Made by a program: the position numbers and the translations under genes. Shown here piece after piece: positions 23,160 to 31,940 of a stretch of DNA of 35,888 bases (position 1 is the stretch's first letter; every line of letters begins with the position of its first letter). The notes beneath the pieces were generated by a model. The model was not told the DNA's origin. It worked only from the letters and a program-made list of their open reading frames with translations, and did not search any database. The stretch is from Wenzhouxiangellaceae bacterium (GTDB lineage: Bacteria; Pseudomonadota; Gammaproteobacteria; Xanthomonadales; Wenzhouxiangellaceae): assembly GCA_007695005.1 (NCBI GenBank), contig REEQ01000110.1, positions 1-35,888 on the forward strand. The letters are read 5' to 3'.

Positions 23160-23187
23160 AAAAAAAGGCCGGGCATCGAGCCCGGCC
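23160..23187 (-). terminator. Rho-independent terminator of glnA
   Basis: On the minus strand GGCCGGGC-TCGAT-GCCCGGCC (8-bp perfect stem, 23167-23187) is followed by seven T. It lies 37 bases beyond the glnA stop. A run of six A on the other side makes it potentially bidirectional. It separates glnA from the DUF4124-ntrBC operon, which therefore probably has its own promoter or depends on read-through. Confidence 0.88.
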
Positions 23188-23223
23188 AAAAAATCCTCCG
23201 TGTGAGACGCTTCGGGGTAAGGG

Positions 23224-24633
<1,410 letters not shown>

Positions 24634-24676
24634 GTCTGACAGATCCTTGGTTGAGTGAGTCGGTACCCCCTATCAA

Positions 24677-24691
24677 GCAGGAATCGTGCCA
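24677..24691 (-). promoter_or_regulatory. Sigma-54-type promoter of glnA
   Basis: On the minus strand TGGCACG-ATTC-CTGC matches the -24/-12 consensus TGGCACG-N4-TTGC at all but one base, with correct GG-to-GC spacing. It lies 44 bases before the glnA ATG. Just upstream, an imperfect inverted repeat TTTGTGCG-GCG-CGCAAAAA (plus strand about 24693-24711) may bind a regulator; it is not a clear NtrC site. Confidence 0.75.
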
Positions 24692-24746
24692 GTTTGTGCG
24701 GCGCGCAAAAACAAGGTCTTGTGGCAGGCCGACGCTGCCCTGGTTC

Positions 24747-24791
24747 AAAAATCGGGCGGCACCTGCTCAAATGTTGAGCAGGTGCCGCCCG
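24747..24791 (-). terminator. Long perfect terminator hairpin behind the PEBP gene
   Basis: An 18-bp perfect inverted repeat (24753-24770 with 24774-24791, loop of three bases) is followed on the minus strand by ATTTTTG. It begins 15 bases past the PEBP stop. The stem is longer than most intrinsic terminators and insulates glnA's promoter from upstream transcription. Confidence 0.88.
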
Positions 24792-24806
24792 AGTCCGGGG
24801 CAGGCG

Positions 24807-25433
24807 CTAGTCGAGGTTCGGATTCAGGGTATAGGTTCCGGCCAGACTGGCCTGGCCGAGCACATGTCCCTGGATCGCCTTGAGCACATCGTGGCCGCTG
24901 AAGCCGTCGGCCAGGTCGAGGCGGTCCAGATCCAGTGCGTAGACGGTGAAGATGTAATGATGCAGTCGCTCGTCGTTCCAGGGCGGGCAGGGCCCATCGT
25001 AGCCGTGGTAGTCACCGCCCATCTCCGGGTGTCCGGCCATGAAGCTGGTGTAGTCGTTCAGACCCTGGCGGCTGCCGGGAGGCCCGCTGGGCTTTTTCTT
25101 GCCGCGCGGGGTGACGCCGCTGCTGCAGTCGCCGGTGCCGATTTCCCGCAGATCCGCGGGCACATCAATCATCGCCCAGTGGCAGAAATCCACTCGCGGC
25201 ATGTCGACCGGCAGGCGCTTGCCTTCCTGGTTGACATCATCGGCAATCGACGGTACGTCCGGGTCCATGCACAAGATGACGAAGGATCGCGTGCCTTCCG
25301 GGACATCGTCCCAGGCCAGGTGCGGATTGAGGTTGTCCGACAGGCTCATGTGATCGTCAGCATCCGGTTTGCCGAAAGCAAAGCGCGGATCGATGGGCTG
25401 GTTGTCTTTCAGGTCGGAAGAATGCAGCTTCAT
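24807..25433 (-). CDS. YbhB/YbcL-type phosphatidylethanolamine-binding family protein
   Basis: This is a 208-aa PEBP-fold protein. Characteristic stretches are NLNPHLAWDDVPEGTRSFVILCMDPDVP (about 35-62), DFCHWAMIDVP, and GYDGPCPPWNDERLHHYIFTVYALD, which together form the anion-binding pocket of the family (D-P-D, CPPWND, H-HY). It is slightly longer than E. coli YbhB because of a lysine/proline-rich loop near 105-120. There is no signal peptide, so it is probably cytoplasmic. The bacterial family's role is not well established. It is a monocistronic gene with a strong terminator behind it. Confidence 0.9.
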   Translation of the reverse strand: MKLHSSDLKDNQPIDPRFAFGKPDADDHMSLSDNLNPHLAWDDVPEGTRSFVILCMDPDVPSIADDVNQEGKRLPVDMPRVDFCHWAMIDVPADLREIGTGDCSSGVTPRGKKKPSGPPGSRQGLNDYTSFMAGHPEMGGDYHGYDGPCPPWNDERLHHYIFTVYALDLDRLDLADGFSGHDVLKAIQGHVLGQASLAGTYTLNPNLD

Positions 25434-25465
25434 GGTTCGCTCCTTGGGTTGGGGGCCTTGAGTTT

Positions 25466-25933
25466 ATGCTAACGGATTGCGGTCGCCTGCTCCGTGGCGA
25501 TGGCACACTGCTGGCTGCACGCAAGGCTTCGGCCTGGGTGGAAAACCTCGAGCTGATTGGTGGCAGTGCCCTCAAGGTATTGCTTGATCCCAGTCATCCG
25601 CTGGCCTTTGGTTTTGCCCGCGAAGAGCTGGTCGTTTTCAGGCGCGGCCGTCATCGGCTGCGCTCGGTCGACAATCGCTATGTTCATGCCGGCGTTTATG
25701 CCGACACGCCCCTGGTATCCGGTTTTCTGTCCAGCGATGACGGCGAGCGCCTGGCCGGCGCTCCGGCATTGAGCGCGACCCGCCATGGCCAAGGGCTGGT
25801 TGTGCGTATGGCCGATGATTATCTGTTCAGGCGCTACTGGGCAGGCAATGAGCTGCTGTTTGCCAATGCCCTGTTTTTCAGCCAGCTGGTTCGTCCCATC
25901 GAGCTGCCGAACAATCGAGCCGGTGCCGACTGA
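25466..25933 (+). pseudogene. C-terminal stub of an M14-type zinc carboxypeptidase
   Basis: This is an open frame of 155 codons. Its sequence looks like the extreme C-terminus of large M14-family peptidases: LLDPSHPLAFGFAREELVVFRRG, then PLVSGFLSSDDGERLAGAPAL, then RMADDYLFRRYWAGNELLFANALFFSQLV (compare the family's HPLAYG..., LLSGYI..., FRafWyGT.rLflNAlFfg). The zinc-binding catalytic domain, several hundred residues, is absent; upstream lies the unrelated PEBP gene. There is no convincing ribosome binding site at the ATG. I therefore call it a truncated remnant, although translation of the stub cannot be excluded. Confidence 0.65.
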
Positions 25934-25960
25934 TTTCGGCCGACTGAGTACCTCGGCGGC

Positions 25961-26725
25961 TCAGCCGGCCGAGGCCCTACGGGATTCGGGCTGCAGGTGC
26001 TGGGCGGCCTGCTCCCGCAGCGCGCTACGGTCGAGTACGCGAACCAGCTTGCCGCGCACTTCGATGATCTTGGCTCGCTGCATCGCGCTGAGTGTGCGTG
26101 AGACGGTTTCGATGGTCAGCCCCAGGTAGTTGGCGATGTCGCGTCTGTCCATGGTCAGGCGGAACTGGTCCGGATCCTGGCGGCGGCACGCCAGGCGTTT
26201 GGACATGCTAAGCAGGAACAAAGCGACCCGGGTGCGTGCATCCAGACGCCCGACAACCAGCAACAGCTCCCGCGTTTCCGCCATTTCTTCCGACAGTAGG
26301 GTGAGCATGACCTGGTTCAGGCGCGGGCTGCCCTTGAGCATGCGCACGAAATCTACCAGCGGAATCTCGCAGGTGCGGCTGTCTTCCAGGGCCACGGCAA
26401 AACCCGGGTGGCGCTCGCTCGCCAGCGCATCCAGGCCGATGATTTCTCCCGGCAGGTAGAAACCGGAAACGATTTCATCCCCCTCGTGAGACAGCTGGTA
26501 GGCCTTGACCGAGCCGGATCGAACCACGGTGATGCTCTTCATTGGCTGGCCGCCGTGGTACAGGTGCTCGTTGCGATCAAGTGGCTGCTGGCGCTTCAGT
26601 ACCCGATTGAGAAGATCACGCTCCTCGGTCGACAATTCCTGAGCAAAGCAAAGGCTGAAGAGCGCACAGTCTTCGCAGCGCGTTTCGTTATGTCCTATGT
26701 CGCGGACCTGCGAGTCATCGGTCAT
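25961..26725 (-). CDS. fnr: FNR-type oxygen-responsive regulator (Crp/Fnr family)
   Basis: This is a 254-aa transcription factor. The four cysteines for an oxygen-labile [4Fe-4S] cluster are present: C17, C20, C26 near the N-terminus and C119 in RTCEIP. A cyclic-nucleotide-type beta barrel (about 45-150) is followed by a dimer helix and a helix-turn-helix, RRDIANYLGLTIETVSRTLS, whose E..S-R contacts are those of FNR for TTGAT half sites. It should act as the anaerobic switch. It lies 84 bases downstream of hemN on the same strand, a common pairing. An imperfect FNR-like box lies just upstream of its start. Confidence 0.93.
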   Translation of the reverse strand: MTDDSQVRDIGHNETRCEDCALFSLCFAQELSTEERDLLNRVLKRQQPLDRNEHLYHGGQPMKSITVVRSGSVKAYQLSHEGDEIVSGFYLPGEIIGLDALASERHPGFAVALEDSRTCEIPLVDFVRMLKGSPRLNQVMLTLLSEEMAETRELLLVVGRLDARTRVALFLLSMSKRLACRRQDPDQFRLTMDRRDIANYLGLTIETVSRTLSAMQRAKIIEVRGKLVRVLDRSALREQAAQHLQPESRRASAG

Positions 26726-26751
26726 GCGGCTACTTGTCCTGCGGAACGCGC

Positions 26752-26785
26752 TTGCAGTATATCAAGAATGACGCATGAATGACGC
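26752..26785 (-). promoter_or_regulatory. Putative FNR autoregulatory site and direct repeats before fnr
   Basis: TTGCA-GTAT-ATCAA (26752-26765) matches the TTGAT-N4-ATCAA consensus at 8 of 10 defined bases and overlaps a -10-like TATACT on the minus strand. Beside it, GAATGACGC occurs twice with an 11-bp period (26766-26774, 26777-26785), consistent with protein binding on one helix face. Both assignments are inference. Confidence 0.35.
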
Positions 26786-26809
26786 GATGATCCGGCTTGA
26801 TGAGCTCGC

Positions 26810-28204
26810 CTAAACGATGCGTGAAAAGCGACCGCTGCCCAGCGTCTGCGGCTGGAGATAGGCGTCGAAAACCTTGGCAATGGCACGCAGGAACAACAAG
26901 CCGCTGCTGGTGACGCTGAAACCGCCATTGCGAAACTCGATCAGGCCATCCTCCTGCAACGCCTCAAGCTGTTCGATTTCGCGCGCGAAATAGCGCCGGA
27001 AACTGAGCTCGAACCTCCTTTCCATATCCCGGTAGCACAGGGAGCCGGTGCACATGATTCGCTCGATGATCTCGGCGCGGAGCCGATCGTCGATGGTTCG
27101 AGTCAAGCCCCGGGCGGTGGGGATCCGACCTTCGATCAGCTGGACCGACCAGTCATCCAGGCTGCGCACGTTCTGGGCAAAACTGTCGGCCACCTGGCTG
27201 ATCGCAGACGGCCCGAAGCTGATCAGGTCAAGACCGCCGTGGGTGGAGTAGCCCTGGAAGTTGCGCACCAGCGACCCATCCTTGCGTGCCTTGACCAGCG
27301 AGTCCCCGGGCAAGGCGAAATGATCCATGCCGATGAATTCATAGCCGGCATCCAGCAGGCGGTTCAGGGCGTTTCGGAAGATCGCCAGCTTGGTGGACGG
27401 GGCAGGCAACTGCGACTCGTCGATCCTGCGTTGCGCCTTGAACAAATGCGGCAGGTGGGCATAGTTGAACAAGGCGATGCGATCTGGTCGCAGGCTGATG
27501 ATGGTATCAATGGTCCGGGCGAAGCCGGTGGTGGTTTGCAGCGGCAGGCCATAGATCAGATCGACGCTGATCGAATCGAAACCGGAGGCGCGGGCGCCCC
27601 CCAGGGTGGCGCTGACCATGGCCGTGTCATGGATCCGGTTGACCGCTTGCTGGACATCGGGCTCCAGATCCTGAACGCCAATGGAAATACGATTGAAGCC
27701 CATGTCGGCAAGCCGTCGCAGACCGCTCGGATCAATGGTTCTCGGGTCCACTTCCAGGCCAAGCTCGGCCTGGTCGGCAAAGGGGAAATGAGTCTGCAGC
27801 ATGTGCAGCAGCCGGGCGAGCTGGTCGGTATCGAGGAAGGTCGGCGTGCCGCCGCCGAGGTGCAGCTGGCGCACGATGCGATCCTCGTCGAATCGCGGTG
27901 CGACCATGGCCAGTTCGCGTGCCAGACTGTCGAGGAAACTGTCGCCGGCAGTCAGCGAGCGGGTAATGACCCGATTGCATCCACAGTAGAAGCAGGGATT
28001 GTGGCAGAAGGGAACATGCACATACAACGACAGGTCAGCCGGAATCGGCAGCCGATTGCTCTCGGCCATGGCGGCGCAGTAGTCGCTGGCAGTGAATCGA
28101 TCGGAGAACTGGGGCGCGGTGGGGTAGCTGGTGTAGCGTGGCCCCTCGCCGCCGTATTTCTGGATCAGATCCAGGTCAAAAGTCGGTCGCATCAGTTCTG
28201 ACAT
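26810..28204 (-). CDS. hemN: Oxygen-independent coproporphyrinogen III oxidase
   Basis: This is a 464-aa radical-SAM enzyme that decarboxylates coproporphyrinogen III in anaerobic heme synthesis. The N-terminal substrate segment GPRYTSYPTAPQF is present, followed by the cluster motif C67-HNP-C71-FY-C74 with the following GC typical of HemN, the glycine motif LHLGGGTPTFL, and a C-terminal HemN domain with ERIMCTGSLCYRDMERRF. The length is standard. An FNR-like box lies about 76-90 bases upstream of its start, and the fnr gene follows it, so induction at low oxygen is expected. Confidence 0.96.
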   Translation of the reverse strand: MSELMRPTFDLDLIQKYGGEGPRYTSYPTAPQFSDRFTASDYCAAMAESNRLPIPADLSLYVHVPFCHNPCFYCGCNRVITRSLTAGDSFLDSLARELAMVAPRFDEDRIVRQLHLGGGTPTFLDTDQLARLLHMLQTHFPFADQAELGLEVDPRTIDPSGLRRLADMGFNRISIGVQDLEPDVQQAVNRIHDTAMVSATLGGARASGFDSISVDLIYGLPLQTTTGFARTIDTIISLRPDRIALFNYAHLPHLFKAQRRIDESQLPAPSTKLAIFRNALNRLLDAGYEFIGMDHFALPGDSLVKARKDGSLVRNFQGYSTHGGLDLISFGPSAISQVADSFAQNVRSLDDWSVQLIEGRIPTARGLTRTIDDRLRAEIIERIMCTGSLCYRDMERRFELSFRRYFAREIEQLEALQEDGLIEFRNGGFSVTSSGLLFLRAIAKVFDAYLQPQTLGSGRFSRIV

Positions 28205-28279
28205 GTCGTTCCCGGCCCCGAAGCTGGCCTCCTTCGATCATAGAAGACAAGAGCCTAAACCCATCGACCGTCGGGCCGT

Positions 28280-28309
28280 TTGATCGAAGTCAAATGAATG
28301 CGATTCATT
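28280..28309. promoter_or_regulatory. FNR-like box overlapping a second palindrome
   Basis: TTGAT-CGAA-GTCAA (28280-28293) differs from the FNR consensus by one base. It is abutted by AATGAAT-GCG-ATTCATT (28293-28309), a perfect 7-bp inverted repeat of unknown factor. Both lie in the 160-bp divergent region between hemN (minus) and the S9 peptidase gene (plus) and could serve either. Confidence 0.6.
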
Positions 28310-28364
28310 CTGCTAAATTGAGTCATCCCGTGCGCGCCCTTTCCACCTCAAGAGAGACACCGAA

Positions 28365-30845
28365 ATGCTCCGATTCGCCAGCCTGTTGCTGTTTTCCCTG
28401 ATTGCCGCCACGGCAATGGCCGAACCGCCTGAGTCGGTCAGTATCGACCAGGTGCTGGTGCTGGGTCCGTTGCCGGTAGCCGAGTCGACCTGGGCGGACA
28501 GCGCCAAGAACGAACAGCTGGCTCGCGCCCTGATCATGCAGCTGGAGCAAGGTGGACTGCCGCAGGCTGGCGGCCAGCTCGAAATGTTCGGCCAGCGCCT
28601 GGAGTGGCGGGCGGCGGCAGCCACGGTGGCAGAGTCCGGTCTGCAGGTATGGGCGCTGAATATCGAGACCGATCGTTTTGTCCATGGCCATCTTCAGGTC
28701 GAAGGCCTGCAGTCGCTGCGTGTATACCATGACGGCATCCATCAATCTACCGGCAGTGACGGTTTCGAACTGATGCTGCCGGCCGCCAGCCACCGGATCT
28801 GGTTGCTGCACCGCGGCGCCGAGAACGATGCTGAGCCCAGCCTGCGCTGGCAGGGTCGTGCCGACCATGACCGCATCCGGACCCATGTTGAGCCGCGCCG
28901 CCGGGTAAGTGCGCGTCTGCTGACCAACGCCGAGACCGTGGGGCAGATGGCGATTTCTCCCGATGGGCGCTATCTGGCACTTTCTTTCAGCGCCCGCAGC
29001 GATGCCGCCGACGCCGATCTGCGACGCACCGAAATTCGAGACTTGCGCGACGACCGCATTGTTCGTCAGTGGACGAGCAGCTTGCCGCGCGCTCTGGCCT
29101 GGAGCCCGGATGGCCGTTACCTGGCCGTGCAAGACGGTGACGATTTGTGGCTGCACGCCAGCGACAGTGGCCAGGCGCGCCTGTTGCTGGCCCGGCACGA
29201 GCGCATCGGCGGCTGGCGCTGGCATCCGGACAGCGGTTCGATCCTGTTTTCCTGGACCGATCCCTACCAGAGCGACAATGACAAGCGCAGACGGATACGT
29301 TCGCTGGAAGACCGCTGGTCGAATTTCCGCGACAACAGTCAGATTTACCAGCTTGATGTGGGCAGTGGTCTGATCCGGCCCCTGACCGGCCGCAAGACCA
29401 GCGTCAACCTGCTGGATGTGCACCCGGACGGCAGCCGTCTGCTGCTCAGTGAGCGCCTGATCGATTACAGCGAGCCACCGCACAGCCTGTTTCGCCTGTT
29501 CGAGTTGTCCTTGCCCGGGCTTGAGGAGCGGGAGATCGGCCAGTACCGCCTGTTCAACGGCGCCCTGTTCGCCGACCAGGGTTACTGGTTGCTGGCCGGC
29601 CCGGGCCTTGCCCAGGGTGACGGTGCAACCACGGATGATGGCTTGACACCCAACGAATACGACACCCAGCTCTACCGCTTGTCCGCTGACGGTGAAACCG
29701 CACGCAGCGTCAGTCGCGACTTCGATCCTGCCTTTGGTGCCATGCGGCGCCTGGGCAACGGGGACCTGCTGTTGTCTGCGGTGTCTGGCGAACGGGTGGT
29801 GCTGGTGCGCTACGCTGCAAGCCGCGACCGTTTCCAGGCCATTGAAACTGGTCTTGAGGTGATCGAAGATTTCGTCGTGTCCGAAGGTCGTCGACCGCTG
29901 GCGGTGGTGCGCGGCAGCTCGGCCGATGCTCCGCAGCGAGTCCATTCGCTGGATCTCGAACGCAACCGTCTACAGCCGCTGGTCAACAGCGCGCCGTCCT
30001 CGTATGCCCAGGTCGAACTAGGTCCCGTGCGCCCCTGGACATTCACTAACAGCAACGGCGACGAGATTGAAGGGCGCTACTATCTGCCGCCTGAATTCGA
30101 CGCGCAGCAGCGCTATCCGCTGATTGTCTACTACTATGGCGGCACGACGCCGGTCAATCGCCAGTTCACCGGCCGCTACCCCTTTCATTTGTGGGCTGCC
30201 AAGGGCTACGTGGTCTACGTGCTGCAGCCGCGCGGCACGATTGGTTACGGCCAGGAATTCTCGGCGCTGCATGTCAATGCCTGGGGTCGTTACACGGCCG
30301 ATGACATCATCGAGGGTACCGAGCGTTTCGTCGAGGCTCATGACTTTGTCGACCGCGAGCGCATCGGCAATATCGGCGCCAGCTATGGTGGCTTCATGAC
30401 CATGCATCTGGCGACCCTGACCGATCTCTATGCCGCTTCCATTTCCCACGCCGGCATCAGCGCCCTGACCTCCTACTGGGGCCATGGCTGGTGGGGCTAC
30501 GGCTACAGCGGCATTGCCAGCCGCGACAGTTTTCCCTGGAATAATCAGGCGCTCTATGTCGGTCAAAGCCCGGTCTATAGCGCCGATCGGATTACCACCC
30601 CCTTGCTGCTGGTGACCGGTGATTCCGACACCAACGTGCCACCCGGCGAAAGCCACATCATGTTTACCGCGCTGAAGTTGCTCGGCCGCGAGGTCGAGCT
30701 GGTCGAGTTTCCCGGCGAGGATCACTGGATTCTCGATCGGGAACAGCGCTACGTCTGGTGGGACACCATGCTGGCCTGGTTCGACAAGTGGCTCAAGGAT
30801 GAGCCGGAGTGGTGGCATCACCTGTATCCGGAAACCCGCCCCTGA
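28365..30845 (+). CDS. Exported S9-family (prolyl oligopeptidase) peptidase
   Basis: This is an 826-aa protein with a signal peptide (MLRFASLLLFSLIAATAMAE). A long N-terminal part with beta-propeller-like blades (AISPDGRYLALSFSA, LAWSPDGRYLAVQDG) precedes a C-terminal alpha/beta-hydrolase domain. The catalytic triad is visible: S673 in GASYGGFM, D755 in GDSDTNVP and H787 in GEDHWI. It is predicted to be a periplasmic or secreted dipeptidyl/oligopeptidase of the DPP-IV/acylaminoacyl-peptidase group. The first 180 residues before the propeller are unusual and not recognised. AGAGA precedes the ATG. It diverges from hemN; rlmJ follows after 28 bases and may be co-transcribed. Confidence 0.9.
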   Translation: MLRFASLLLFSLIAATAMAEPPESVSIDQVLVLGPLPVAESTWADSAKNEQLARALIMQLEQGGLPQAGGQLEMFGQRLEWRAAAATVAESGLQVWALNIETDRFVHGHLQVEGLQSLRVYHDGIHQSTGSDGFELMLPAASHRIWLLHRGAENDAEPSLRWQGRADHDRIRTHVEPRRRVSARLLTNAETVGQMAISPDGRYLALSFSARSDAADADLRRTEIRDLRDDRIVRQWTSSLPRALAWSPDGRYLAVQDGDDLWLHASDSGQARLLLARHERIGGWRWHPDSGSILFSWTDPYQSDNDKRRRIRSLEDRWSNFRDNSQIYQLDVGSGLIRPLTGRKTSVNLLDVHPDGSRLLLSERLIDYSEPPHSLFRLFELSLPGLEEREIGQYRLFNGALFADQGYWLLAGPGLAQGDGATTDDGLTPNEYDTQLYRLSADGETARSVSRDFDPAFGAMRRLGNGDLLLSAVSGERVVLVRYAASRDRFQAIETGLEVIEDFVVSEGRRPLAVVRGSSADAPQRVHSLDLERNRLQPLVNSAPSSYAQVELGPVRPWTFTNSNGDEIEGRYYLPPEFDAQQRYPLIVYYYGGTTPVNRQFTGRYPFHLWAAKGYVVYVLQPRGTIGYGQEFSALHVNAWGRYTADDIIEGTERFVEAHDFVDRERIGNIGASYGGFMTMHLATLTDLYAASISHAGISALTSYWGHGWWGYGYSGIASRDSFPWNNQALYVGQSPVYSADRITTPLLLVTGDSDTNVPPGESHIMFTALKLLGREVELVEFPGEDHWILDREQRYVWWDTMLAWFDKWLKDEPEWWHHLYPETRP

Positions 30846-30873
30846 TTCGGCGTCCTGCCCGGAGCTTAAAGGC

Positions 30874-31662
30874 ATGCTCAGCTATCGGCACGGCTATCAC
30901 GCCGGTAATCCGGCTGATGTCTTCAAGCACTCGGTGCTGGTCACCCTGGTACGCGCCATGCAGGCCAAGCCGCGTGGAATTCTGTTCATCGATACCCATG
31001 CCGGTGCAGGCGGTTACCAGCTCGACAGCGAGATTGCGCTGAAGACTGCGGAGTTCCGGGCCGGTATCGGTGCCTTGTGGCACGCCTCGGACCTTGATCC
31101 GATTCGGGCCGACTACCTGGACCAGGTTCGATCCTGCAATCCCGACGGCCAGTTGCGGCATTATCCAGGCTCGCCCGAACTGGTCCGCAACTTGTTGCGT
31201 CGGGAAGATCGGCTGGTGTTGTGTGATCTGCATCCGGCCGAACAAGCCACCCTGCGGGAGCGTTTTGGCAAAGACCGGCAGGTGCGGGTCATCAGCGGTG
31301 ATGGCTATGCCGCGCTGCGCGGCCTGCTGCCACCGCCCGGTGGACGTGGTCTGGTCCTGATCGACCCGTCCTGGGAGCTGAAAGATGAAGCCGCCAGGCT
31401 GGAAGCGGCGATGCAACAGGCCCTGCGCCGCTTTGCCCACGGCGTTTACGCGATCTGGTATCCATTGATCGAGGGGCGCGATATTGATCTGCAAGCCTTG
31501 CCTCAGCGCCTTGGCCTGGGTCCCGAGCAGTGGCTGGATCTTTGCATCCGTTTCCCGCAAGAGCAGCGCCTCGGCCGCATGTTCGCCAGCGGTATGGCGA
31601 TCATCAACTGCCCGTATCGCCTGCGTCAGACCCTGGTTGACTGGCATTCAACCTTGCGTTGA
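30874..31662 (+). CDS. rlmJ: 23S rRNA (adenine-N6) methyltransferase RlmJ
   Basis: This is a 262-aa protein. The start MLSYRHGYHAGNPADVFKH is the RlmJ hallmark, followed by FIDTHAGAGGYQL (SAM site) and LCDLHP. In E. coli RlmJ methylates A2030 of 23S rRNA. The catalytic motif usually written DPPY reads D164-P-S-W167 here, an atypical form discussed under findings. The ATG at 30874 is chosen because it opens the conserved N-terminus; GGAG lies upstream. A longer open frame begins inside the preceding gene but is not supported. It is convergent with the Smr gene, with only three bases between them. Confidence 0.92.
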   Translation: MLSYRHGYHAGNPADVFKHSVLVTLVRAMQAKPRGILFIDTHAGAGGYQLDSEIALKTAEFRAGIGALWHASDLDPIRADYLDQVRSCNPDGQLRHYPGSPELVRNLLRREDRLVLCDLHPAEQATLRERFGKDRQVRVISGDGYAALRGLLPPPGGRGLVLIDPSWELKDEAARLEAAMQQALRRFAHGVYAIWYPLIEGRDIDLQALPQRLGLGPEQWLDLCIRFPQEQRLGRMFASGMAIINCPYRLRQTLVDWHSTLR

Positions 31663-31665
31663 GCG

Positions 31666-31920
31666 TCAGTGTCTGAAGTGCACCCAGACCCGACCGAAAT
31701 TCTTTGCATCCTTTTCGACACGGTGATACCGGGCCTTGATCCGCGGCTGGTCGAGAAAGCGCAGTACCCGTTTTTTCAGCTGTCCTGAGCCTTTGCCCGG
31801 AATGATCTCGACGGTCTTGATCCGCTTGGCCTCAGCCTCGACGATGACTTGTTCCAGGGCTTGTTCGATCCGGCCGCCCTTGTTGAAGATGGGATGAAGG
31901 TCCAGGGTCAGTTTGGCCAT
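31666..31920 (-). CDS. Stand-alone Smr-domain-like protein
   Basis: This 84-aa protein consists of a single small domain resembling Smr: LTLDLHPIFNKGGRIEQALEQVIVEAEAKRIKTVEIIPGKGSGQLKKRVLRFL. The LDLH and I-x-GKGSG-x-LK motifs are the two signatures of Smr domains (MutS2 C-terminus, SmrA/SmrB). Here the usual IIHGKG histidine is replaced by proline (IIPGKG). Smr domains bind or cut nucleic acids or rescue ribosomes; activity is uncertain with this change. It lies 20 bases downstream of the YihY gene on the same strand and may end that operon. Confidence 0.8.
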   Translation of the reverse strand: MAKLTLDLHPIFNKGGRIEQALEQVIVEAEAKRIKTVEIIPGKGSGQLKKRVLRFLDQPRIKARYHRVEKDAKNFGRVWVHFRH

Positions 31921-31940
31921 GCTCGCAGCAACTTGAACAG

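Noticed and set aside
28323-29945. 540-codon open frame antisense to the S9 peptidase
   Set aside because: Opposite a gene with signal peptide and propeller repeats; low-complexity composition typical of the antisense of GC-rich coding DNA; no motif.
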